DNA of 64,000 bases from Heterotrichella gracilis (Eukaryota > Sar > Xanthophyceae > Tribonematales > Xanthonemataceae), in NCBI GenBank assembly GCA_032358255.1, contig JAULBX010003666.1, forward strand, positions 1 through 64,000, read 5' to 3'. The notes under the pieces were generated by a model. That model was not told where the DNA came from. It ran no database searches and worked only from the letters and a program-made list of their open reading frames with translations. Every line of letters begins with the position of its first letter. Position 1 is the first letter of the stretch. Of the stretch, positions 46,001-58,000 are shown piece by piece. The translations under genes were made by a program, and so were the position numbers.

Positions 46001-49000
46001 GGAAAGTGGAAGGTTACATTTTTGTTGAGGTTGGTGTTGACATATGCACTATACTGAAGTGAGATGAACACTGATACCCATGTTTGACAACCTATTTTAA
46101 AATAATATGCAAAATAATACTACAAATTAGGATTATCATCACTGCACTTGGCAATTTAGGTCAATTAGGCCACACATACAGACAAGCCATGCCCTCCTCC
46201 GGACGTTCTCACCCTTGGCCCCCCTCCCTCCCCCCCACCCTCTCCACCAGCCAGCGCGCAGCCCCCTCCGCAGCCACCCGCGCAGCCTCATCAGGCAATG
46301 TGGTCACATGCGCCAGAATGAGCTGACTCAGCAGCGCGCCAGCAGCCAGCCAGTCAGCAGCCGCCAGGTCAGCAGATGAGGGCACGCCACCCAGGGTGCT
46401 CCACCTACAAAGGGAGGGATGATGTTAAATGTCCGGGAGTGCGTTTTCAAAGGATCGGAGGGAAAACAGAGGAGAACATCCCTTGAATCATGCAGCGTCA
46501 CCCAAAACAAGTTAAATAGGGCCATTTGCGTCACCCTGGAAATCCTGGGGTTACACTCATCCCAGAAAAGCCCTTGCGTTCGCCCCACCTCGCCACGTGG
46601 CGCGCAGCCAGCTTCAGCTGCGCCATCTTGGCCCCGTGGTGGGCGATGGCGGTGGAGGATCCCCCCACAAGCGCCACCGCAGCGGAGGTGTGTGAGGCGC
46701 CGCCCACCGCCGCCGCCGCCCCACACCCCTCCGCTCCACCCCCCAGGGTGTTGCCCCACAGCCCCTGGTGCCACCTCAGCCAGGCATCGTGGACGGCCGC
46801 CGCCACCTGGCGCCTCCCCTCCTTCCCCTTGGTTGGATCGGATTGGATCAAGTCGGATCGGGTTGGATCGGATTGGATTGGGTCGGATCGGGTTGCATCG
46901 GATTGGATGAGCCATGTGAGCTGCTGGTGGGGGAGGGCTGTCTGTATGTCTGACACGGCGCCGGTGGTGGCTGCGGTGATGTGGCGGCGCAGGGCGGGCA
47001 GGAAGGGGGCTAGGGTTTCCGCCGAGGGTTGCAGGGCCGCTGCAGTGATGGCTGCCAGGGTGGGGAGGGTGGTGTGCAGGAGGTAGAGCTCCTGTGGGGG
47101 GTGGGGGCAATTGTTGACAGATGTGGGAGGTGTGACCTGAAGATGTGCAAATTCATGCCTTTGAACATTCCACAGCGTGAGCACTAGCCGCAGGGCCTTT
47201 CACCCAATACCCTAAATCCTGAGAAAACCCTCACCTGCAGTGGCAACAACCCTAGTTGCAGCGCCCTCACGCCCTCGGATCCCAGCCAGGCAGCAGGCAG
47301 CACCTCAGGCAAATCCTCCCCTTCCATCCCCGAATCAATTGATCTCAGCTGCTCCCCTTGCAGGGACATTACTTGTCCAGGGGCGGAGTGGGCCAAAATG
47401 TGGGTCACCCGAGCGAGCACCTGGGCGCGCAAGATGTGCGGGATCTCGTGGACCCTCGCTGCCAGCTGGGCGTTTTGGCCCCCACGCAGATCTGCACACA
47501 GGCCAGCAGGGTTACACAATTGTTGGTTGATGAGAGGATAGATGGACGGCTTTGGAAGAGGATTAGCTGGTATGGTTTGGTGGTTCACTGCAAGCGTGGC
47601 ATAGAGAAATAGCAATGTGCAACAGCAAGCGCATAGGCAAGCAAAATCCTAACATAGGGTTTTGTTGTTGTGCACCCAACCCTAGCTTGGGGTATTGCTG
47701 CCAAGCCCTCCTAACCCTCACACAAACCCACCTCTGCTGGTAGCGCCAGTCACGAAAAACCCTAGACCCTCCAGGAGGGTTCTCCTCAGCTGCACATCAC
47801 ACGCCAGTTGGGCAGCCACTGATGCAGACAGCTGCTCGAGCCTGGCCTTCTTGATTTCATCGGTGTCGTCAAATTCTCCCTGGTCCCCAGCCAGGTCCCC
47901 AACGTCGATCCCCGCGGCGGCCAATGATGGGATTTGGCCGCGCGCGTCGGGAGAAAACCCACCGACACCCACCCTGCACGGTGAGTACATCAGATTGTCA
48001 TGGTGTTGACCGTCGCAGCACATCTGTAGGTGGGGCAGCACTGACCACTGCTAATAGATTCCTGGTCAGATTTGGGAGGTTGCGCAGGCCCCTTTTAGGG
48101 GCTGGTGTAGGGAACTTTAAGCAAAGTCGATTAAATGTACTATCAGCAACAAACAATCAGCCCCGGGTGCAGAAAAGGATGCCCACTTGGCCATAAGGCC
48201 CATCGAACCCCTGACATCCCAAAGTCCCCTCCTCTTACTTTGTGACTCCACACAGCCCCCTGAGCCCCCCCTCCTCCTCAGCCAGCTCCACACTCACTGC
48301 AGTGGCGGGGTGACCCCCCCGTTTCCACGTAAGGGGCTGGCCCCCCTGGCCCCCACCCACACCCTGTGCACCGTCCACCTGGCACTCCACCGCCCGCAGG
48401 CGCTGCCAGGCGGGCGAGGCGGCGCCAGGTGGAGGCAGGGCGGCGGCTAGGATGTGGAGGGTGCGGCGCAGGCGGTGGAGGGTGAAGGATTGGGGCTGGA
48501 GGTCGGGTGGGGCGGAGGGTGGGGCGGGGGGTGTGGGGATGTGGGTGGCATGCCAGGTGGCGGCTCGCCAGGTGTTCACTTCGCGGAGCTGCAGGGAGGG
48601 GATGAGGGGTGTTGTTTTTGAATTGGTTTATTTGCATCCTTTTATTTACCTTCACATTTTGCAGACTTCAACAAGCAAGCCTGCGCACTGTAAAGCACAG
48701 GCAGTACTCGTCACACACAGAGGAATCCAATGCAAAGCAACAGCACACACACGTCTGGGGGTGTCAGGCAGTGCAAGCGGGGCCATTTCATACACCGATA
48801 TATGCGACGCAGGGATGAATTCCTACACCCATTTAAGGGAAGACAGGGGGGGATTCCTACCAGGTCCACGGGGAGGTCGCCCCACTGCTGACTGGCAGCA
48901 AACAGCTCCTCCATGACGTCATCCACCGCAGCCAGCAGGGGGTAAAACCAGTCGATCAGCGGGTGGGGAGGGGCCTTGCGAGCACGCTCCTGCGCAGCCA

Positions 49001-52000
49001 TGGACACCAGGGTTTAGGCAAGGGTGAAGAGTTACATTCCGTGGCGCATGTATGTGCTACTACAGTACTGTGGAGCATGTAGTACCGTTGAGGGTCAGCA
49101 GGACTGTGCAGCACTACAAATGCTGTTTAGGGATTAGTTTGGCGAAGAGTCTTTGGAAAGTGCAGAAGGAACAATCAGACAGCGAGTTTTGAACTACTGC
49201 CACATGTGAGTTATCCTCTTCTTGAAAAATAACAATCCAACCCCGCCGCCACCCACCTTTGGGTTGCAATGCCTCCAGTAGGACAGCTGCACCATGGTCC
49301 CCCTGCCCCCCCGCATGTCATCCCCTGCGCGCCCCACCACCACCGCCTCCCTTGCACACAGCAGCGCGTGCACTGCATGCGCCCCAGCCACCTCCGACAC
49401 CCGCGCCACCACCCCCCACAACCCCACAACTTGGTCCGCCACTCCACCCCCGCACGTCGCCACGTACGGGCGCAAGAGGTCCGAATCTGCCGCGCGAATG
49501 GGCACCAAATCCAGCACATTTTCCGGGATGTGGGCCAGGTTCTGCAGGCTGCGGAGGGCGGAAATGAGCCCCTGGGTGAGGGGGTGCGCCAAATGTTGGC
49601 GGATGGCGGTGGAGGAGATTTCCGCAGGCAGGGTGGAAAAGCTGCCAGCTGGCAGTCCCCAGTAGGAGGGTACCCTCTGTAGGGTTTCCACGTGTGCGGC
49701 GATCCAGGTGGCACGCAGGGACGCGTCGCCAGGTGTCGCCCTCTCAACAAAGCACAGCGCGGCATGCCACGTCAGCGCAGACCCCTCCAGCGCTGCGGCC
49801 TCTGCGTATTCCGCCCCCCTTAGCATTTCACCGATGTCACCCCCCTGGAGCAGCCTCCCCAGCAAGGGGGCTGGCAGAACGGCCAGTGCACCAGGGGAGG
49901 TAACACCATGGGTATGGTTTCCTCCTACCCCCGGCGAAAGCTGTGCAGCCAGCATTTGTGAGGCGTAATACTCGAGCAGCGCCCCATCACGCCCCACTGT
50001 GGCGCCAGCTGCGTCTGCTGCCAGGTGGCGCACCGTGATTGGCTGGGGCCACAGGCCGGGGCGCACCAGGGACAGGTGCTGCCAGGAGGTGCCGGCCTGC
50101 ACAGTAGGGTTTTAGGGTTTCAGGGAATGCAAACTTGGAGGGTTTGAAGGCTTAGGGTTTGAGAGCACGCAAAAGAAATACTCCACTTCCCTTTCAAATC
50201 TGTCCAAAAACAGACCTTGGCAACGCGTGCTGATGACAAGACAGCATACAAAACACAATTTCTCCACCATTTCCATTAAAATAAATTGACAACCAGTGAC
50301 AATTCACACCCTTCACAAGGGTCTCCATAACAGCACCCCCCATACTCACCCACCCCACACCTACCTCGCCACCGGGCAGCACCGCCCCACTCATGCAGCC
50401 ACATGCCGCCTCAAAAGCAGCCGCCGCAGCCTGACGCAGGGGGAGGAATCCCTCCCCTCGCACATAGATCTGCTCCCATGCGGCAGCCGCTGCGGGTGCC
50501 GGTCCCCAGCCGCGCTGCACCAGTCCCTGGGAGAGCTGGGCCCAGCGGCGGGCGTCGCGCAGGGATGGGGGGCGCCTGCGGTGGAGTTTCATTCTGTTGT
50601 TGGTGTGCTGTGGGTAGCGTGATAATGTACATTTGGAGGGGAGCCGTCAGCAATAAATATTTACATTATACGGTAAGCTTGGCAGCCAATACTCGCAAGT
50701 AGGTTCCGTCGGAGTGAGAACACTTCACACGGTAATCAAGGTGCCTTATATCAGTTCACCGTTGCATGAGTCATGTGCCATGCAGCAAACAGTACTGCTT
50801 GGCACCTCAAATGCACTGTGTACAGCCCACCCGCCACCTCACCTGTGCATGGCCATGGCTGCCCCCACCAGGCGGCAGTGGGCGGACGCCATCGCCCGGG
50901 GCAGGTGCCAGCCAGGGATGCCCTCCCCTGCAAAAAGCGTCTCCAGCTCCCCTTGGAGGGTGCCGGGGGTTTTCTCTAGGGTGTCGGCTGGGGTTTCTGG
51001 TAGGGTTTCCGGCAGCAGGAAGACCTCGATGCCTCGGTTGCGCATGGCGCGGGAGACCTCCCCGTGCCTGTTTTCACAAGGGGGGGAGGGGAGAGTCAGC
51101 CACCAGGGTTTTGGTAGGGGTTTTGGTATGGGTCCACCAGCATGGTTAGTAAAATTTTCCACCATGGGGTTTTGGTTGGGTCCCTGGTAGAGCCTGATCA
51201 GGGACACCTCGATGCCCCATGTAAGGGTTTGTTGAGCACTGGCACTCCATCCATGTGCACTCAAGGGGTCTCCACAGTTCCAAACATTCCCTGTCTAAAT
51301 ACGGTGAAAACGAGCAAGTTCACACACAAAGCCCTCCTAAGGGCCCCTTGCCACCAGGCCCTTACCTGGGGTCCATGGCCATGAACAGCCTGAAGTCTGG
51401 GTGCGGCACCACCACCCGTTCCCTCCCCTCCACCAGCCCGCACTCGTTCAGGAATAGCACCCCTTGGGGCTCAAGCAGCGCATTCAGCCTGTCCAGCACG
51501 CTGGGGTTGCACAGGTTGGCCTGGTCGAGCAGCAGCCAGTGACCCTCCTCTAGGGCGCGGGTCAGGGCGCCATCAACCCACTCAAACCTGCGCGAGGGGA
51601 CAAGTCATGGGGTTCACATGCCGGGCTTTGGTGTTCAACATTGGATGGAGCGCGAAGCCCATAGGAAGGGTTGTGGTTTAAGGCGTAGGGTTTGAGTTGC
51701 ACATGTTGGCTTGGTCTTGCAGCAGCCAGTGGCCCTCCTCTAGGGCGCGGGTCAGGGCGCCCTCAACCCACTCAAAACCTGCGGGGGGTTGGGGCAGGGT
51801 ATTGGGGTGTGATTTTCTGTTAAGGGGGTGCTGACCTTGTATAAGGACATATCAATAGCACTCAGCCAGGGATTCACCAGGACTTATGGCAAGCATTATA
51901 AAACGGCAACATATAGGGTGATGCGAGTGTCAAACACGGGTTTTGAGCGGGTAAGTCTAGGGGTCTGTCTTACTGCACTGAGTGCATTTCTCACCTGCCC

Positions 52001-55000
52001 CCCGTGCCCTGCTCCTTTGCTGTGCGCAGCTCATCCCGCAGTGCCTGCAGGGACTCGGTTGCCTGCGCCAGGCGGCGACGCAGCAGCGGTCGTGCCACGT
52101 CAGCCAGGCACTGATCCAGCTGGCTCGCCACGTCAGCAAGGGCCTGGAGGCGCTGCAGGGAGGCTGCATGGGGACGAACAGGGTCAGCAATTTGTTGAAG
52201 TGTACCAGCGTGGACCCCAGCCAATTTCCTATGGGAAGTAACCCTCATCTCCGTGTTTTGTGGCATGGTCCAAATTTTAGCAAAATTTAAGAATAAAACT
52301 GTATCCCTTCCTGGGGAGGTAACGAGAACGAAAATCATATACCACAATGTGTGTTATTTTGACTGGCCCTGTCATTGTTAGGGTTTCTGCCTTGCCCCAC
52401 CTTCATTCCCAGCAGCGCTGTCATCCCCTGTGGGCATCGCCTCAAACGCCCCCCATGCAGCAAACACGCGCCGAGCTGCATCCAGCCGATCGCTGCCGAT
52501 CAGACAGCAGTCGCCCGACTGATCAGACATGATCACATCTGACTGCACGCCACCTGGCGCCGGTGCCTGGGGTGTGTGTGCCATCCCCCCAGGGGGGAAC
52601 AATAGCTCCACAGCAACCTCCTGGGCCAGGACATGCAGCCTCTCAGAGAGCTCCTGTAGCAAGGGTAAGCAGGGTTTAGGGTTTAGGGCTTCAGCAAGCT
52701 CTTATTGGACGGTTCACAGTCATAGGTGCACGTGTGCCCATCTCCTCTTACGAGCCTATATAAAGACATCTCTTCATGAACGGAGGTAGTACAATTTTGG
52801 TTTTACCGAATATTTCTCTGCCAATCCAAAACCCTCAACCCTAAAAGCCTCCCCTCTCCACCACCCACCTGCACCTTCCTCCCAGGCTCCAGCTGCTCAA
52901 ACCCTCCCAGCAAGTCACTGGTGTCAGTCCCACTGGTCAAACTCAACTCTGCCAGGTGGCGCCCAGCCAGGGCCGCCAGCTGGCGCACACACGTGGTCTT
53001 GCCACTCCCGCCACCCCCCACCACCAGCCCCATCCACCCCATGAGGCTGCACTGCGCCAGGCACTCGAGAACCGCCAGCTGGCGCGGGAGCAGGTGGGTG
53101 GTGGTGGTGGTGGGTGGGTGGGGGGCGGCGGCGGCGCGGGGCAGCGTTGCGGCGCCGATGCGGAGGGTGGTGGGGGTGATGTGGATGGGGGGCGGTGCGG
53201 TGGGGGGTGGGGGTTGGCCGAAGGCAGAGGTGTAGAGGCGGGCGATGGTGGTGCGGTCGGCGGGGGTGCGCAGGCGGTGGGTGAAGAGGAGGGGGAAGAA
53301 GTGGTGGATGGCGGACTCCAGGGCGGCGGTGTGGAGGGGGGAAGGGGGCCTAGGAGGAGGGGGGGTAAGTTTTGGTGAGGTCGAGGCAGAAGGTTTGGTA
53401 TACTTCAGCGCTCTACTTTCGCAAGAGCAACAACCTGCAGTAGCATTTTCCTGTGACTAGCTTCTGTTAAGCATGTGTGCTATATATCTCTTTGAGGCGC
53501 TGCCAATATTTTACAGGTCTCTTGCAAAGATCGAGAATAATGGACAAACGTGCTCCTTCACCCCAATTGACAGGACTTCAGGTTTCAGCGTTGAGGTGAT
53601 TGTAGCTGGTTAACGCCACCATCCTACAGGTTACAAAACTCACCCGTCCTCTGTGGTCGCAGGCAGTGTGGATTCTGCCAGGTGACACCAGCGCAGCAGG
53701 TCACGCAGATTGAACTCCCAAGGCCCCCCGGCAGACCCGAATTCCCGCGAAATGTTGACCCCCTGGTGCAGGGCCTGCAGGAATTTCACCATTCGCGCCA
53801 GCAGGGAGCGCGGTATGGAGGGGTGCAGGGCGCCTACAAGGGGGGGAAGGGGGTCAGCGCATGAGAGCTGAGGGGAAGGACAATGCCGGTGGCTACACGG
53901 CTTGACATGGGCATCAACTTGTTACATGCCACTTTTCCAACACAACAGCTGACATTGATATGCATATATCCAGCAGCGCAGCCAGATCAGCAGTCACCCA
54001 GCGGCCCTTCCATTCCAGTGGATGATCCCACACCCTATACCTCCAACCCTGACCCTCCACTCTCACCTGCGATGAACTCAAGATCCTCCCCCTGCAGCAG
54101 CTCCACATGCACCTTGGTGAATCGGTTCAGGAAGGACCGAGGCAGGCCCTTGCGCCCGCCACCCTCCTGCACCGGATTCTGTGCCGCAAACAGGCGGAAT
54201 GTGGGGGGGCACTTAAATGTGCGCCCCAGCTCCGGGATAAAGATTTCGGCGCGGTGGTCCAGGACCGCATTTAGGCCCTCCAAAATTGATTGATTTGCCA
54301 GGTTGAGCTCGTCCAGGAGGACCCAGTGGCCTGCCTTGATTGCGGCCAGGAGGGGGCCGTCGCACCTGCGGAGGGTTTTGAGTAGGGTTTTGGTGTTGGA
54401 TTTTGGTGTTGGAATCAACTTTGTGGAATGACGCAGTAAGGACAAGTTATGCACTGTTTTTCATCAACTCATTTTTCCTCACTGATCACATTATGGTATT
54501 TAATGAATGATCAAAATGATTGCCTACTCTGACCCATCACTATTCCAAATGGAAATGATCACCTCCATGACACATACAGCTGACAACCTGAGATCAAGGG
54601 ACGATCCTAGCCTAGGGTTCTGTGTGTGGCTGCTGCAGTGCGTGCGTTCTTGTGTGCCTTTGTAGCGGTCAGAGAACTTTGAAGACTGATCAACCAATCC
54701 GTCAGGGTGCATCAGGGGTTGTAAAATGGGGTATCATCAACCCGCCACGCGCACACACGCAGCGCACGCGCCACACACAGAACCCTCACACAAACCCTAC
54801 GCAAACCCTACAGACCCAGTCCACAATGCCTAACATGCACCCTACACCAAACTTGATGGACCAATACACCCGCAGCTGATATCGCAGAGACATGCATACA
54901 CATCACCCAGCCACCACCACCACCACCACCTCGACCACTACCACCCAATGCACCACTCAAACCCCCCCGCCCCATCCACCCCTCCACCACCACCACCCCA

Positions 55001-58000
55001 TGCACTACTTAATCTCCACCCCCAACCCCGCCACCACCACCACCCCACGCACCACTCAAACTCCCCCGCGCCGCCCCCCGAGCGCGGCAGGTCAGCTCCC
55101 AGAAGGTCCATCATGTCGGTACCCTCGCTTAGGTTAATCCTGTGCAGCGGGGTGCCCGTGGCAGCTGCCAGTGCAGCAACCAAACTGCTCTTGCCCACTC
55201 CAGGGCTGCCCTCTAGGAGGACGGCCTTGGGAACCTAGGGTTTGGAGGAAGAGTTTGTGTCAGGGTTTGACAAGGGTTTGTGGTAGGGTTTGTGTCACCA
55301 CCAGGCTGCTCTTGCCCACTCCAGGGCTGCCCCCTAGGAGGACGGTCTTGGGGACCTAGGGCTGTGGTAGGGTTTGTGTTAAGGCATGGAGATAGGGGGA
55401 GACAACGTAGGGTCATTGCATGGGCAAACCTCATCTGCATCTGTACTTCTTGCGCACGTTATGAAATCGCTGTGGAGAATTGCATACCTGTAATGCGCGC
55501 AGGACACGCAGGGCGTTGCGGGCTGTGGTGGGTGCTTGGAAGCTGAAGGCTGGTTTGGATCCCTGGGACTGGTCGGAGGGGCCGCGCGAAACAAAAAACG
55601 GCGCGATGCCCCAGCACCCCGGTGGGGGGTCACCCCCAGATTGGTTCATTTCTCTCTCCCCCTGGGGCGCAGATTGGTTCAAAGAATGTGCCCTCACGCC
55701 TTCCATCGCTGTGGCTGAAGAATCTGAAAGAATTTCTGAATTTGAAACGGGGGTTAGATCCCTCCCTGGGATCCCCCCAGCGGCCATAGCAGCAGCGGGG
55801 TGAAATTCTGGGGGCAGCTGGGACACCAGAAATGCTTGGCATTTGGCCCGGAGCTCTGCCGCGGCGGCCGCAGGCATTCCTACCCCCAGCCCGATCCCGT
55901 CCAGCAGCACCAAATGTGCCCCGTGCGCATAGGCCTCCAGGGGGGCCATTTTATTCGACATTGCATTGATAAAGTTCACCTGCAAAGAGATACAAATGAC
56001 AATCAATACTAAACCCAGCAAAGTAAGGACGGAAAAAAATAACAACAATGGATTGGCACTTTAAAAATACATAGTAGAATCAACATAGTAAAATTAATGT
56101 ACTTATCCACTCCGGCCTTTTCGGGTTTCCTGAGGTTTGTCAAGGGTTCCCGCCCCACTCACCCACGCCAGCAGGTCCCTGACTGACAGCCCCGCCCGCA
56201 CAACCCCGCCCCCTGTGGCCCTGAAAAACCTCCAGAATTCCGCCAGCCTGCCCGCCACCTCCTGGCGCTTGGGCCCCTCTGCTAGCCTGGACTCAAGAAT
56301 GGCCCGAAGCTCGGCTTCGTCCTCAATGGCGGGAACCCAGATCTGCAAAGGAGTGGGGGCGGCTGAGAGCGGTGAAGGAAGTAGACGGCGTTCACATTGC
56401 ACGTGTCAATAACTTCAAGGTTAAGGGACGGGTTCGAGATACAAGGTGTACATACAGGAGGGACCTTATCCAATTTGGTTTCCAGAACCCAAAGGGCCTT
56501 GTGGGTGGTAGAAACTCATCCGGCATTGCAGCTTTAATGCCACAAAAAACCCTAACGCCTGATACCCTCAGACCAAAACCCTCACCTGCGTAAACCTGTT
56601 GCTGAGCGCCGGGGATAGCTCCTTCTTGCCGTAATCCCCACCGGGGTTCATGGTGGCCACCACCCGAAACCCCTCCGCAGCCACCACCACCTCCGCCCCC
56701 GCGCCCCCCCGCTCCGCCAGCGTCAGCGTCCTCCCCCTCTCCAGCACACTATTAAGCCTCTCAAGCACAGCATCCTCCGCCAGATTCAGCTCATCGATAA
56801 GTAATATGTCCCCATGCTTCATGGCGATTACAAGGGGCCCATCCACCCACTCGAACGGCGCCTTGGCGGCGTCGGCGGCAGCGGCAGCGGCTTCGGCGGC
56901 GGAGCGGAGGGTCCCGAGTTCGATCCCCAGGGGGGAGTCGGGGGCTGGGGGGAGGGATTCTGGGGATTCGGCGATTGCTGCGGCGGCTGCCGCAGCGGCT
57001 AGGGTTTGGAGGGCTGCAGCTGCGGTGAGGAGGTCGGGGCCGGCTAGGGTTTTGGGGTTTTCGGGCGACGAGAGGCCAAACCTGCGGGGTAGGGGAAATG
57101 CAATCATGTCAACAGAGGTAGTTGTAAGTAAATATCCAGGGTAGAATTGTTTTCTGAAAACTTATTTCGACTTGTCCTGCACAGGAGCAAGCATCCACAT
57201 GTGCATGGCTCCCGCACACCAACAGTCACATGGCCCCTTACACACCCACCCAATCACTGCCAAAGCATGTTTCCCCCCATCACCCCCCTCCATTCCTACC
57301 CACCCACATCCCCTCCACCCACCTTGCCAACAGCGGGCTACCCCTTGCCACACCCAGCGCCGCATCCAGCTGCCCAAGCGCCCTCGACCGATTTCTCACA
57401 GGGCGGAACCCCCCCAGGAAATCCGCTGTCTCTGTGTGCTGGTTGCAGTTGATGGTGCGCAGCCGCTGGCCCCGCATGAGGGTCGCCAGCTGGCACACGG
57501 AGGTTTTGCCTGTGCCTGTTTCGCCTACCAGCAGCACCGGCTCCGAGTGCTCCAGGCACCTGGGACAAAAACCCTGATCAGAACCCTAGCAAGACCTAAG
57601 GAAGGGTTTTTAGTAAAGAACGATCCTGTTCTGAGCATTCAGGGCACACGACCACAGTGAAAACCCATGCTAATGCAGACCCTAGAATAACCCCATAGCC
57701 TGATTTTTGCCCCTGGGAGTGAAATAAAAGGGGTGGGGCCATACGTGGAAGCAAATAGGGATAGGAAGGATGGGAGTGAATGTTTGCAGGGGGTGTATGG
57801 CCGTGTTGACAACGGGCGTGTCAGCGCAGCAGCAGCACCCCATGTGCGTGTTGGGGTTCATGTGCGCAGCCTCTTGCCTCACCGGCCAATGGGGGGCCGA
57901 CAAAGTGGTTGGGATGCAGTTGGGTGGTCAAGTGCTTGGGTGGAAACATATCCTAGCCAACGCGGGGCGCAAAACGGAAACTCTCACCACTTCCAGTAAC

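Noticed and set aside
46213-46245. Nearer donor at 46239 for MDN1 exon 30
   Set aside because: It leaves phase 0 and the next exon then hits a stop; the GTGAGA donor at 46213 keeps the frame.
49259-49968. Plus-strand open frames opposite the largest MDN1 exon
   Set aside because: Shadows of a GC-rich coding exon; no splice-compatible or conserved product.
57767-57926. 160-bp block as a small RNA gene
   Set aside because: No polymerase III boxes, terminator or stable fold is apparent by eye.
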